Made by a program: the position numbers and the translations under genes
Source: Casp-actino8 sp039800005
GTDB taxonomy: Bacteria > Actinomycetota > Acidimicrobiia > Acidimicrobiales > Ilumatobacteraceae
Direction: 5' to 3'
NCBI GenBank assembly: GCA_039800005.1
Contig: JBDLRN010000010.1
Span: 34,713-98,712, forward strand
Length of the DNA stretch: 64,000 nt
Part shown: positions 16,736 through 25,824 of the stretch, piece by piece
Numbering within the stretch: position 1 is the stretch's first letter
Layout of the letters: every line of letters starts with the position of its first letter
The notes under the pieces: model-generated
Told to the model about the DNA's origin: nothing
Database searches by the model: none
The model's input: only the letters and a program-made list of their open reading frames with translations

Positions 16736-17953
16736 ATGAGCCAGACCTACGTGATCGGCCCGACCAACACCGACATGTTGCTGCCCGAGCCCGAGCACTC
16801 GCCGGTTCACTACACGCTGATCTCGGTCGACGATCATCTCGTCGAGCCGCCGCACATGTTCGACGGTCGACTCCCCGCCGCGTTGCAGAGCGGCGCACCT
16901 CGGCTGATCGAGAACGATCGCGGCCACCAGGTGTGGACGTTCGACGGTCAGATCTTCAGCCAAGTCGGGATGAACGCCGTGGCCGGACGCCGCCCGGAGT
17001 TTCGTTCGCTCGAACCGGCCCGCTTCGAGGACATGAGACCTGGTTGCTACGACATCCACGCGCGCGTCGCCGACATGGATCTGATCGGTTGCTGGGCGTC
17101 GTTGAACTTTCCGTCGCAAGTGGCCGGATTCGCCGGACGCATCTTCAGCGGTTGTTCCGATCCCGAACTCGGACTCGCCGTGATGCGAGCGTGGAACGAT
17201 TGGCTGTACGAGGAGTGGTGGCAGCCCTATCCGGAGCGTTCCATTCCGTGTGGCATCACCTGGCTCGCTCCCGGTCCCGACGGTACGGCGCGCCTCGGCG
17301 CCGACGAGATCCGTCGCAACGCCGAGCGCGGTTTCAAGGCAGTGACGTTGCCCGAACGGCCGCACAACATCGGCCTCGAGAGCTTGTTCGGCGGGTGGTG
17401 GGATCCGATCATCGAAGCTTGCGTCGAAACCGACACGGTGATCGCGCTGCACGTGGGTTCGTCGGGCATGTACGCCATGCCCCCGGCGGCACCGGCCCTC
17501 CAACTCGGAGCCACCCTGTTCGGCCAGTTGTCGCTCACGGCGTGTGCCGAATGGCTGTGGAGCGGGTACCCGTACCGCTTCCCCGATCTCAAGATCGCCA
17601 TGAGCGAAGGAGGCATCGGTTGGGTGCCGATGTTGCTCGACCGCCTCGAGAACGTGGTCGACCGCAGCGGCTACGGCGCGGGCTGGGATCTGCGTCCGGC
17701 CGAAGTGTTGCGACGCAACTTCTGGTACTGCACGATCGACGATCCGTCGACGATCGATCTCTACGACGTGATCGGCGAAGACCACATCATGGTCGAGGTC
17801 GACTACCCGCACGGCGACAGCACATGGCCCGACACCCAGACCGTGCTGAAGAACGCGTGGGGTCACCTGCCCGATCACGTGCTGCGCAAGTTCTGCATCG
17901 AGAACGCCGCCGCCCTGTTCCGTCATCCGCTCCCCGAGCGCATCGTGCCGTGA
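16736..17953 (+). CDS. Amidohydrolase_2 family metal-dependent hydrolase
   Basis: A 405-residue TIM-barrel protein of the amidohydrolase-2 (ACMSD/LigJ-like) family. These act as hydrolases or decarboxylases on carboxylic substrates. Visible family parts are ISVDDHLVEPPHMF near the start, IALHVGSSG in the middle and EVDYPHGDSTWPD near the end, where the conserved Asp and His are. The first strand has D-D-H instead of the usual H-x-H. ATG at 16736 is chosen for its GAAGAGGAG ribosome-binding site over the in-frame ATG at 16679. It overlaps the following FadD gene by GTGA. Confidence 0.82.
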   Translation: MSQTYVIGPTNTDMLLPEPEHSPVHYTLISVDDHLVEPPHMFDGRLPAALQSGAPRLIENDRGHQVWTFDGQIFSQVGMNAVAGRRPEFRSLEPARFEDMRPGCYDIHARVADMDLIGCWASLNFPSQVAGFAGRIFSGCSDPELGLAVMRAWNDWLYEEWWQPYPERSIPCGITWLAPGPDGTARLGADEIRRNAERGFKAVTLPERPHNIGLESLFGGWWDPIIEACVETDTVIALHVGSSGMYAMPPAAPALQLGATLFGQLSLTACAEWLWSGYPYRFPDLKIAMSEGGIGWVPMLLDRLENVVDRSGYGAGWDLRPAEVLRRNFWYCTIDDPSTIDLYDVIGEDHIMVEVDYPHGDSTWPDTQTVLKNAWGHLPDHVLRKFCIENAAALFRHPLPERIVP

Positions 17954-19611
17954 GCACCGTCGGCGAGTTGTTGCGCGCCCGAGTGGGCGACACGGCCATC
18001 GGCTATCGATTCGGCGATCAGGTCTGGACCTGGGACGAGGTCGTTCGTGAGTCGGTCGCCCGTGCCGCGGTGCTGTCGGAGTCGCTCGATCCGACGCGAC
18101 CGCCCCACGTGGGAGTCCTGCTGGAGAACGTTCCCGACTACCTCTTCTGGATCGGCGGTGCCGCCCTCGTCGGGGCCTGCATCGTCGGTGTGAACCCGAC
18201 GCGTCGCGGCGAGGAACTGGCGCGCGACGTGCGCCACACCGACTGCCAGATGATCGTCACCGATCACTCGGGCACGGCACTGTTCGACGGACTCGATCTC
18301 GGCGTGCCGGATCACGCCATGTTCGACATCGACGCGAGCGACGTTCGCGAACGGGTCGCTCGACGGCGCAGTGCCCCTCTTCCCGACTCCGAGCCCGACG
18401 GTTCGCTCCCACTGTTCCTCCTCTTCACCTCCGGCTCGACGAGTGCACCCAAAGCCGTGGTCTGCACCAACGAGCGCATGGCCGAGACCGCGGTGCGAGC
18501 CGGCCAGATCTACGGTGTGACCCGCGACGAGGTGTGCTACTGCCCCATGCCTCTCTTCCACGGCAACGCTCTCTTCGCCTGTTGGGGTCCGGCCTTGGCG
18601 GTCGGTGCGCAAGTGGTGCTGCGCCGCAAGTTCTCGGCCAGTCAGTTCCTCGCCGACGTCCGCGCCTACGGCTGCACCTACTTCACCTACGTGGGACGCA
18701 CCATCGCCTACGTGCTCGGACAACCGGCCACCGCCCACGATCGCGATCATCGTCTCCGTATGGGTTTCGGCACCGAAGCCTCGGCTCTCGATCGCGAACG
18801 TTTCCTCGAGCGCTTCGGCTGTCCGCTCGTCGAGGGTTACGGCTCGAGTGAAGCCGTGGTGGCCATCCTGCGCACACCCGACACGCCGCCCAACGCCCTC
18901 GGTCGCGAACGCCCCGACATGGCCGGCCAGGTGATGGTGGTCGATCCGTCGACTCTCGAGGAGTGTCCCCGCGTGGTGTTCGACGTCCACGGTGCGATCA
19001 CCAATCCCGAGTGCATCGGAGAGATCGTTCGCGTGGGGGGCGAAGCCTCGTTCGAGGGCTATTACAACAACACCGACGCGACCGGTGACCGCGTCCGCAA
19101 CGGCTGGTACTGGACCGGTGACCTCGGCTTCCGCGACTCCGACGGCTTCTTCTACTTCGGCGGACGCAGTGCCGACTGGTTACGCGTCGACAGCGAGAAC
19201 TTCGCCGGCGCACCGGTCGAGAACATCATCGCCCGCTTCCCCGGCGTGGTGATGTGCGCGGTGTACCCGGTCCCCGATCCGGTGACCGGCGACATGGTGA
19301 TGACGGCGATCGAGATGGCCGACGGGCACTCGTTCGATCCTCACGCCTTCGACGAGTTCCTCGCCGCCCAACGTGACCTCGGCACGAAGTGGAGCCCGCA
19401 ACTCGTACGAGTCTCGTCGGGCATCCCGCTCACCGCCAACAACAAGGTTCACAAGCCGCCGTTGCGAGCCGCGCGATGGAGCACCGACGAGACGATCTAC
19501 TGGCGTCCGGAGCGGGGCGATTCACTGCGCGTCATGACCGATGTCGACAAGTCGGCTCTCGAACGGCGTTTCGCCGACAACGGACGAGCCCACGTGCTGT
19601 CGGGCGTCTAG
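17950..19611 (+). CDS. Acyl-CoA synthetase (FadD, AMP-binding)
   Basis: A 553-residue ligase activating a carboxylic acid to its CoA thioester through an acyl-adenylate. The P-loop LLFTSGSTSAPKAVV, GYGSSEAV, YWTGDLGFRDSDGFFYFGGRSADWLRVDSEN (split here only for description) and a C-terminal TANNKVHKPPL with the catalytic Lys are present. GTG at 17950 overlaps the amidohydrolase stop. It is a clear paralogue of the ligase at 22005-23714; both have INPTRRG/VNPTRRG and a shared C-terminal FRPGKG/WRPERG region. The type resembles FadD17/FadD19 ligases of steroid catabolism, inferred from context. It overlaps the convergent SnoaL-like gene by 4 bases. Confidence 0.9.
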   Translation: MSTVGELLRARVGDTAIGYRFGDQVWTWDEVVRESVARAAVLSESLDPTRPPHVGVLLENVPDYLFWIGGAALVGACIVGVNPTRRGEELARDVRHTDCQMIVTDHSGTALFDGLDLGVPDHAMFDIDASDVRERVARRRSAPLPDSEPDGSLPLFLLFTSGSTSAPKAVVCTNERMAETAVRAGQIYGVTRDEVCYCPMPLFHGNALFACWGPALAVGAQVVLRRKFSASQFLADVRAYGCTYFTYVGRTIAYVLGQPATAHDRDHRLRMGFGTEASALDRERFLERFGCPLVEGYGSSEAVVAILRTPDTPPNALGRERPDMAGQVMVVDPSTLEECPRVVFDVHGAITNPECIGEIVRVGGEASFEGYYNNTDATGDRVRNGWYWTGDLGFRDSDGFFYFGGRSADWLRVDSENFAGAPVENIIARFPGVVMCAVYPVPDPVTGDMVMTAIEMADGHSFDPHAFDEFLAAQRDLGTKWSPQLVRVSSGIPLTANNKVHKPPLRAARWSTDETIYWRPERGDSLRVMTDVDKSALERRFADNGRAHVLSGV

Positions 19612-20132
19612 AGCGACGCGTTCCAGTTCTGCCACGACTCCAGGCATTCGGGCAGTTCGCCCTTGCCGGTCTGACTGGCCGGCCAGTTGGCATCGGCCAA
19701 TCCGACCGGTGGATTCGGCATGTCGTGGCCGTACCAGAGCAGGTGGCGTCGCTTCACGAAACCCCACCGACCGTCGACTCGCAGATACGTGTCGTGGTAC
19801 TGGATCTGGTGGACGATCCACCGACCGTCGACGTCTTCGATCTCGCCCCGACACGACACGATGCCGGTGGCGTCGTCGGGACCGTTCACGTCGATGAGGT
19901 GATTCGAGACCTGCAGGATCACTCGGCCGAGGGTGCGGAACTGTCCGTCGAACGAGGACTTCAACGCCTCGCGTCCGGAGAGTTCACGCGTCACACGAAT
20001 GTCGGGCACGAACAACTCGACCAGTCGATCCAGGTCGCGAGCGCCGTAGAGAATCGCATAGCGACTGGCGAGTTGACGGATGTCTTCACAAGCGACGAGC
20101 CAGGCCACCGGATCGTCGTCACGCCACGCCAT
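19608..20132 (-). CDS. SnoaL-like (NTF2-fold) protein
   Basis: A 174-residue single-domain protein of the SnoaL/NTF2 fold: an N-terminal helix pair (DIRQLASRYAILYGARDLDRLVELF), then strands SNHLIDVNG, GIVSCRGEIE, IQYHDTYLRVDGRWGFVKRRHLLW. The pattern Tyr...Asp...His...Asp is that of small dehydratases and isomerases such as BaiE or steroid isomerases. It follows the 3-alpha-HSD-like gene by only 3 bases, so both act together, probably on the same ring system. Function inferred from fold and context only. Confidence 0.75.
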   Translation of the reverse strand: MAWRDDDPVAWLVACEDIRQLASRYAILYGARDLDRLVELFVPDIRVTRELSGREALKSSFDGQFRTLGRVILQVSNHLIDVNGPDDATGIVSCRGEIEDVDGRWIVHQIQYHDTYLRVDGRWGFVKRRHLLWYGHDMPNPPVGLADANWPASQTGKGELPECLESWQNWNASL

Positions 20133-20135
20133 GGC

Positions 20136-20921
20136 TCAGCGACCGCCGGGGAGCGGATGCGGATGAGCCGTCGGCTGCAACATGGCATCGGTGCCGCCGT
20201 CGACGAACAGGACCTGGCCCACCACGTACGACGACTCGTTCGACAGCAAGAACTTGACGGCGTTGGCGATCTCTTCCGGCTTGCCCCAACGACCGCGGGG
20301 AATCGGAATGTGCTCGAGGGCCGACTTCATTCCTGGATCGTCGAGCAATGGCCGGGTCATCGCCGTGTCGATCACGCCCGGTGCCACGGCGTTGAGACGG
20401 ATGCCGTCCTTCATCCAGTCGGCGGCGTTCATACGCGTCCAGAAGGCGATGGCCAACTTGCCGGCCGGATAGGCCAAGAAAGCCGCCGGATCCTGATACC
20501 GCTCGACCATCGTCGCCTCGTCGGCGTTCAGGTGCATCAGCGCTTCGTCGACCGGGAGCCCCGGCGTCATGGTCGTGGAGTTCGACGAGATCATCACCAC
20601 CGCCGGATCGGTACCTTTGGCGAGGGTCGGACGAAGGCCGTTCACCACCGCAAGCGTGCCGTAGAAGTTGACCGACACGATGAGACGATTGGGTGCCGGG
20701 GTGCTGAGTCCGGCGCACGGCACCAGACCGTCGAGCGCACCGCCACAGGCCGCCGACACCTCGGCCACGATGCGCTCGCGATCGGCCGGCTTCGAGAGAT
20801 CTCCGGTCACGTCGGCGTCGTGCAGGTCGACACCGATGACTCGGTGGCCGCTCGCTTCCAACACCTTCTTGGTGGCCGCTCCGATACCCGAAGCGGTGCC
20901 GGTCACGCAGATCGTCGCCAT
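20136..20921 (-). CDS. SDR resembling 3-alpha-hydroxysteroid dehydrogenase
   Basis: A 261-residue SDR. ICVTGTASGIGAATKKVLEA is the cofactor loop, and the next strand ends VIGVDLHDADVTGDLS, a pattern typical of bacterial 3-alpha-HSD/carbonyl reductase (HsdA). A Ser in MISSNSTTM and Y-x3-K in AYPAGKLA complete the active site. An insert rich in acidic residues (DEALMHLNADEATMVERY) precedes the Tyr, also as in HsdA. ATG at 20921 (MATICV) is the family start. It is in one unit with the SnoaL-like gene and divergent from an MDR reductase. Substrate is inferred. Confidence 0.82.
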   Translation of the reverse strand: MATICVTGTASGIGAATKKVLEASGHRVIGVDLHDADVTGDLSKPADRERIVAEVSAACGGALDGLVPCAGLSTPAPNRLIVSVNFYGTLAVVNGLRPTLAKGTDPAVVMISSNSTTMTPGLPVDEALMHLNADEATMVERYQDPAAFLAYPAGKLAIAFWTRMNAADWMKDGIRLNAVAPGVIDTAMTRPLLDDPGMKSALEHIPIPRGRWGKPEEIANAVKFLLSNESSYVVGQVLFVDGGTDAMLQPTAHPHPLPGGR

Positions 20922-20954
20922 GTGGTTCCTCCGTTCGACAGCAGGCCGACCTCG

Positions 20955-20965
20955 GACCACTGGTC
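20955..20965. promoter_or_regulatory. Small palindrome in a divergent promoter region
   Basis: GACCACTGGTC is an 11-bp palindrome between divergent starts at 20921 and 21005. It could be an operator of a different regulator from the TCTGAC sites. Only one copy was noticed. Confidence 0.3.
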
Positions 20966-21004
20966 GGTTCCCGTCCAGTGTGGCAGATCGCCTACCGTGC
21001 TCTC

Positions 21005-21979
21005 ATGCGCGCCGTGGTCTGCCGTACGTTCGCCCCGATCGATCAACTGGTGATCGAGGATCGCCCCTCACCCGACCTTTTTCCGTCGTGCGTTCGCATC
21101 GCGGTCACGGCGTGTGGTGTCAACTTCGTGGACGGGCTGTTCGTCCAGGGCAAGTACCAGATCAAGCCACCCACCCCGTTCGTGCCGGGCATGGAAGTGG
21201 TCGGACGCGTCACCGAGGTCGCATCCGACGTGACCGATGTGGCGGTCGGTACACGAGTGTTCGCCAACGTCGGCCTCGGCGGCTACGCCGACGAAGCGGT
21301 GGTGGCTGCCAAGCGCATCATCGTCCTTCCCGACACGCTCTCCGACGGCCAAGCCGCCACGTTCATGCAGAGTTACCTCACCGCGTGGTTCGCCCTCGTC
21401 GAGCGAGCTCGCGTCGAAGCCGGCAAGTGGCTCCTCGTCACCGGCGCCGGCAGCGGCGTCGGACTCGCCGCCGTCGACGTGGGCCACGCGCTCGGCCTGC
21501 ACGTGATCGCCGTCGCATCGACCGACGACAAGCGGACACTCGCCGTCGATCGCGGCGCCGAGGCGACCATCGACTCGCGACTGTCGGCCGACGAGATCAA
21601 AGAACGCGCCAAGGAGTTGTCGGGCGGCGGCGTCGACTACGTGTACGACCCGGTGGGCGGCGAGTTCGGCGAAATGTCGCTTCGCACTCTCAACGACGAC
21701 GGCCAGTATCTCGTGATCGGATTCGTGGCCGGCATTCCGAAACTGCCTGCCAATCAGGTGCTGCTGAAGAACCGCCGCGTGACCGGCGTCGACTGGGGTG
21801 GTTGGGCGGGCAAGAACCCGGCCGCCAACGACGCCATGCTGCAGGAGGTGTTGCGATTCATCGCCGACGGCCGACTCCGTCCGGTCGAACCGGTCACCTA
21901 CCCCCTGGTCGACGCGGCCCGCGCATTGCAGGATCTGGAGGACCGCAAGATCGCCGGCAAGATCGCGCTCGTCCCGTGA
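21005..21979 (+). CDS. NADPH:quinone oxidoreductase-like MDR protein
   Basis: A 324-residue medium-chain reductase without structural zinc. An N-terminal GroES-like domain (CGVNFVDGLFVQGKYQ, PFVPGMEVVGRV) is followed by a Rossmann domain (LLVTGAGSGVGLAAVDVGHALG). This is the quinone-reductase/enoyl-reductase branch that reduces activated double bonds with NADPH. The start is ATG at 21005, 26 bases before the end of a short AT-poor spacer; no clear ribosome-binding site is seen, so it may be leaderless. Substrate unknown. Confidence 0.85.
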   Translation: MRAVVCRTFAPIDQLVIEDRPSPDLFPSCVRIAVTACGVNFVDGLFVQGKYQIKPPTPFVPGMEVVGRVTEVASDVTDVAVGTRVFANVGLGGYADEAVVAAKRIIVLPDTLSDGQAATFMQSYLTAWFALVERARVEAGKWLLVTGAGSGVGLAAVDVGHALGLHVIAVASTDDKRTLAVDRGAEATIDSRLSADEIKERAKELSGGGVDYVYDPVGGEFGEMSLRTLNDDGQYLVIGFVAGIPKLPANQVLLKNRRVTGVDWGGWAGKNPAANDAMLQEVLRFIADGRLRPVEPVTYPLVDAARALQDLEDRKIAGKIALVP

Positions 21980-22004
21980 TCGAGCATCGGTAGGTCGGGT
22001 CGAG

Positions 22005-23714
22005 TCAGGTCAGGGTCGAGCTGCGGCCGTTGGCCTCGAATCGCTCGCGCAGTCTCGTCGCGTCGTCACGAGTGAAGCGAACGAAGTCGATTCCCTTGCC
22101 GGGACGGAACCACACTCGTGCGTCGTCGCGCTCCTCGACCGCGTGCCAACGCTTTCTCACGAGTTCGCGCTTCACGACCTTGTTGGTCTGCGTGAGCGGC
22201 AGTTCGTCGACGACCTCGACGAAGGACGGCACCCACTTGGGTCCGAGATCGGCTTGCGCACCGAGAAAGGTGGCGAACTCGTCGATCTCGAACACCGCGC
22301 CGGGAACCAGCTGGATCGCCACCATCGCCCGGTCGCCGGCATCGACGTCGGGCACCCCGTACACCGCGGCCAACAGGACGCTCGGGTGTCGCATGACGAT
22401 GCGTTCGATCGGCGCGGCGGCGAAGTTCTCTCCGTCGACTCGCAGCCAATCCGACGTCCGACCGGCGAAGTAGAAGAAGCCCTTCTCATCGCGGTACGCG
22501 AGATCGCCGGTCCAGTAGGCGCCGTTGCGCAAGCGTTCGCGGTTGGCCTCGTCGTTGTTCCAGTAGCCCTCGAAAGTGCCGCCACCCGTGTTGACGATCT
22601 CGCCGGTGGCCTCTTCACCGTTCAACAGACGTCCGGCCTCGTCGAACCGCGCGCGCGGGCATTCCTCCCCGGTGTCGGGACTCAACACCTTGATGGTGTC
22701 CTGCGCGGCCACGCCGAGCGATCCGGACGGCATGTCGGGTACGCGCACGATCGACGCACCGGTCTCGGTCTGGCCGTAGCCGTCGGTGAGCGTGCATCCG
22801 AATCGAGCGCCGAAGCGAGCGATGTCGACCTCGGATCCTTCGTTGCCGAAACCTCGACGCAACGGGTTGTCGGCGTCGTCGCGACGTTCGGGCGTGGCCA
22901 GGATGTAGGTGAGCGGTTTGCCCACGTAGTTGAAGTAGGTGGCACCGTAGCGACGCACGTCGTCGAGGAACTCCGACGCCGAGAACTTGCGGCGTAGTGC
23001 GACCGCCGCTCCGGCCGCGACCGACGGCGCCCACGCCGTGAACAGAGCATTGGAGTGGAAGAGTGGCATGGAGATGTACGTGGTGTCGTCGGCGGTCAGC
23101 TGGGTGATGGCCAACATCGAGCCGACCACGAAGAGCAAGCGGCGATGGGTGGTGATGACCGCCTTGGGTGCTCCGCTCGTGCCCGACGTGAACACGAGGA
23201 GGAAGTTGTCGCTCGGTGCGACCGGACACTCGTCGGCCGACGGCAACGTCGATCCACGGAATGGTTGCAGAGCCAGAGCATGGTCGTCGGTGTCGACGAC
23301 CAGCACGCGATCGCCCCCGAGGGATCCGGCCGCACCGAGGTCGAGTCCGGCGAGCAAATCGACCTGCGACGGTTCGGTGATCACGACCTGACAGTCGGTG
23401 TAGGTGATGTCACGTTCGAGCTCGGCTCCACGTCGAGTGGGATTGATACCCACCACCGCCGCACCGGTGACCGCTGCCGCACCGAGCCACATCGTGAACT
23501 CCGGGGTGTTGTCGAGCAGAACACCGATGTGCGGCGCCGCGCCGGCCGGACGACCGGCCATGATCGACCGCCACCAGGCCGCCCGCGTGGCGACTTCGGC
23601 GCACCACTCTCGATAGGTCCACGAGCGATCGTCGAATTTGAGGGCGATGCGATCGTCGTCGGCGCGTGCCCGCACGTGATCGGCGAACGTGACGACTCCG
23701 GAGTTCGTGGTCAT
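22005..23714 (-). CDS. Acyl-CoA synthetase (FadD, AMP-binding)
   Basis: A 569-residue acyl-CoA ligase. LLVFTSGTSGAPKAVITTH is the P-loop, DGYGQTETG the adenine-binding A5 motif, GAYWTGDLAYRDEKG the A7 motif and TQTNKVVKREL the A10 Lys. It parallels the ligase at 17950. ATG at 23714 overlaps the stop of the OYE-type reductase by ATGA, so it is the last gene of a four-gene minus-strand unit that begins with the importer at 30845 and is headed by operator 2. This implies import and CoA activation of one substrate. Confidence 0.92.
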   Translation of the reverse strand: MTTNSGVVTFADHVRARADDDRIALKFDDRSWTYREWCAEVATRAAWWRSIMAGRPAGAAPHIGVLLDNTPEFTMWLGAAAVTGAAVVGINPTRRGAELERDITYTDCQVVITEPSQVDLLAGLDLGAAGSLGGDRVLVVDTDDHALALQPFRGSTLPSADECPVAPSDNFLLVFTSGTSGAPKAVITTHRRLLFVVGSMLAITQLTADDTTYISMPLFHSNALFTAWAPSVAAGAAVALRRKFSASEFLDDVRRYGATYFNYVGKPLTYILATPERRDDADNPLRRGFGNEGSEVDIARFGARFGCTLTDGYGQTETGASIVRVPDMPSGSLGVAAQDTIKVLSPDTGEECPRARFDEAGRLLNGEEATGEIVNTGGGTFEGYWNNDEANRERLRNGAYWTGDLAYRDEKGFFYFAGRTSDWLRVDGENFAAAPIERIVMRHPSVLLAAVYGVPDVDAGDRAMVAIQLVPGAVFEIDEFATFLGAQADLGPKWVPSFVEVVDELPLTQTNKVVKRELVRKRWHAVEERDDARVWFRPGKGIDFVRFTRDDATRLRERFEANGRSSTLT

Positions 23715-25819
23715 CGGATGCCGCGAGCCACCGCGTGTGCGGAGTGCATGGCTCCTTCGATGTAGCCCACGTCGACGGCGTCACCGGCCACCCGCACGTC
23801 GAAGCCATCGGCGCGCAAGGCGTCGGCGAATGACGTGTCGGGTTCGACCGACGACGCCACGATCACCTGATCGGCGGACACGTCGATCTCGGAGTCGCCC
23901 ACGCGGTAGCGAACGGTCGTGGGCGAGATCGACACCGGCATGGCGTTGCGCACGAGGGTCACTCCGTGTTGAGTCGCCTTGCGCACGGCGGTCCAGCGGC
24001 GGGGCATCGCCATGGGCAGACCCATGTTCGGTCCTTCTTCGAGCACGGTCACCCGGCGACCACGCTCGGCGAGGAACTCGGCCAACTCGAGTCCGACCAG
24101 ACTTCCTCCGAGCACCACCACGTTCTTGCCGACCGGCATCCAGCGCTTCGACAGTGTGCGAATACGCGCCGGCGAGTTCAGGAGTCCGAGGGTACGACCG
24201 GCGTTGACGACGACGCGTGACAGCGTGCCGAGGGATTCACCACCGCCCTCACCGGCGATGAGCGCTCGGAGTTGATCACCGGTGAGCACGTGGGGAAGAT
24301 CGGCACCCGGCACGTCGGGGCGGCCCCGCTTCGCTCCCGTGGCCACCACCACCACGTCGGGAGCGAGGGATCGAACGGCGGTCGCGTCGGCGACGGTGCT
24401 CAGTCGGACGTCGACCCCGAGGCGCGAGATCTCGTGGGTGAGCCACTGCACGAGTTGCTCGTTGGCCGGAGTGGTGAGTTGCGAGAACCACACCGTGCCC
24501 CCGAGACGATCGCCTTTCTCGAGAAGAGTCACCGTCGCGCCTCGTTCGGCCGCCACACGAGCGGCTTCCAGACCGGCCGGGCCGCCGCCGATCACGACGA
24601 CACGGCGCGATTCGGTGAGTCGAGGCAATGCGGCCAACGACTCGTTGCCGAGCGCCGGATTCACTGCGCACTTCGGCGTTCCGTCGAAGAAGTTCTGCTC
24701 GACGCACACGTAGCAGTTGATGCACGGGCGCACCGACTCGCGACGACCGGCCTTCAACTTGTTCACCAGGTCGGGCTCGGCGAGAAGTTGACGGCCCATG
24801 GAGACGAAGTCGCAGTCGCCGGCGGCGATCATCTCCTCGGCCACTTCGGGCAGCACTCGACCGACGGCGATCACCGGGATGGTGACGTGACGCTTCACGG
24901 TGCGGGCGAACTCGCGGTACTGGCCGACACCCGACGGCAACGGACCCTCGGTGAAGTCGCGGAACGGGTTGTGCGCGTTGGCCGAGACGTGGATGGCGTC
25001 GGCACCGGCCTCTTCGATGAGGGCGGCCGCCCGCGCCGTCTCGTCGGGCGTGAGTCCGTTCTCGAGACCGTATTCGTAGGAGTTGAGACGCACGATGACC
25101 GGATAGTCGGGGCCGACTTCGGCCTTCACGGCTCGCACCACCTCGCACGCCAACCGCGCGCGATTCTCGAGTGAGCCACCCCAACGATCGATGCGCTTGT
25201 TGTAGCCGGCCGACAAGAAGGTGGAGATGAGATAGCCGTGTGCTCCGTGGATCTCGACCGCGTCGACTCCGGCCGCCTTCAAACGCCGGGCCGCCTGGGC
25301 GAATTGGTCGACGACCCACGCGAGGTCGTCCTCGTCGGCGACCTTGTAGGTGGGCTTCTTGCCCTGCGACGCAGTGGCGAGCGACATCAACTCGTTCATC
25401 GGGTTGTCTTGCAGAGCCGACATGTCGAGCGACCCCTCGAGCAGCGAGGGCACCAGCAACGGGCGACCGTCGGCCGTGTCGACACTGGCCACCTTGCCGT
25501 GGTGGCACATCTGCATGCACAACTTGCCGCCCACTTCGTGGATCGCGTCGGCGAGGCGCTTGAGCCCTGGGATGTAGTCGTCGCTCGAGAAGGCCGGCTG
25601 GTGACGTGACGTCGCGCCGACCGGCCACGCCACGGCACCGGTTCCGGTGATCACCATGGCGGTTCCACCCGCGGCCCGGGCTCGATAGTGCGCGATCTCG
25701 CCATCGGAGACGTGACCCTCCTCGCAGAGGTTCATGTCCATGGCAGGCAACAACACGCGATTGTCGAGTTGCAAGCCGGCGATGCGCCCGGGCGCGAGGA
25801 CGTGCGAGAACGACGACAT
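23711..25819 (-). CDS. Old-yellow-enzyme/Fe-S flavoprotein reductase (2,4-dienoyl-CoA reductase or BaiCD type)
   Basis: A 702-residue three-part enzyme. Residues 1-350 are an FMN TIM barrel (EIHGAHGYLISTFLS, GGSLENRARL, VGRVLPE). A 4Fe-4S site CINCYVCVEQNFFDGTPKCAVNP (four Cys, about 365-385) follows. The C-terminal half is an FAD/NAD(P) domain (VVVIGGGPAGLEAARVAAERG and NVVVLGGSLVGLELAEFLAERG). This is the architecture of FadH and of BaiCD/BaiH, which reduce or oxidise conjugated double bonds next to a carbonyl. ATG at 25819 is favoured by GGGGAG 8 bases upstream. It lies directly after the ABC fusion and overlaps FadD. Confidence 0.88.
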   Translation of the reverse strand: MSSFSHVLAPGRIAGLQLDNRVLLPAMDMNLCEEGHVSDGEIAHYRARAAGGTAMVITGTGAVAWPVGATSRHQPAFSSDDYIPGLKRLADAIHEVGGKLCMQMCHHGKVASVDTADGRPLLVPSLLEGSLDMSALQDNPMNELMSLATASQGKKPTYKVADEDDLAWVVDQFAQAARRLKAAGVDAVEIHGAHGYLISTFLSAGYNKRIDRWGGSLENRARLACEVVRAVKAEVGPDYPVIVRLNSYEYGLENGLTPDETARAAALIEEAGADAIHVSANAHNPFRDFTEGPLPSGVGQYREFARTVKRHVTIPVIAVGRVLPEVAEEMIAAGDCDFVSMGRQLLAEPDLVNKLKAGRRESVRPCINCYVCVEQNFFDGTPKCAVNPALGNESLAALPRLTESRRVVVIGGGPAGLEAARVAAERGATVTLLEKGDRLGGTVWFSQLTTPANEQLVQWLTHEISRLGVDVRLSTVADATAVRSLAPDVVVVATGAKRGRPDVPGADLPHVLTGDQLRALIAGEGGGESLGTLSRVVVNAGRTLGLLNSPARIRTLSKRWMPVGKNVVVLGGSLVGLELAEFLAERGRRVTVLEEGPNMGLPMAMPRRWTAVRKATQHGVTLVRNAMPVSISPTTVRYRVGDSEIDVSADQVIVASSVEPDTSFADALRADGFDVRVAGDAVDVGYIEGAMHSAHAVARGIR

Positions 25820-25824
25820 CGGAT

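Noticed and set aside
16010..17926. A 638-codon minus-strand frame opposite the amidohydrolase and SDR
   Set aside because: Antisense shadow; the plus strand has recognised enzymes with overlapping starts and stops.
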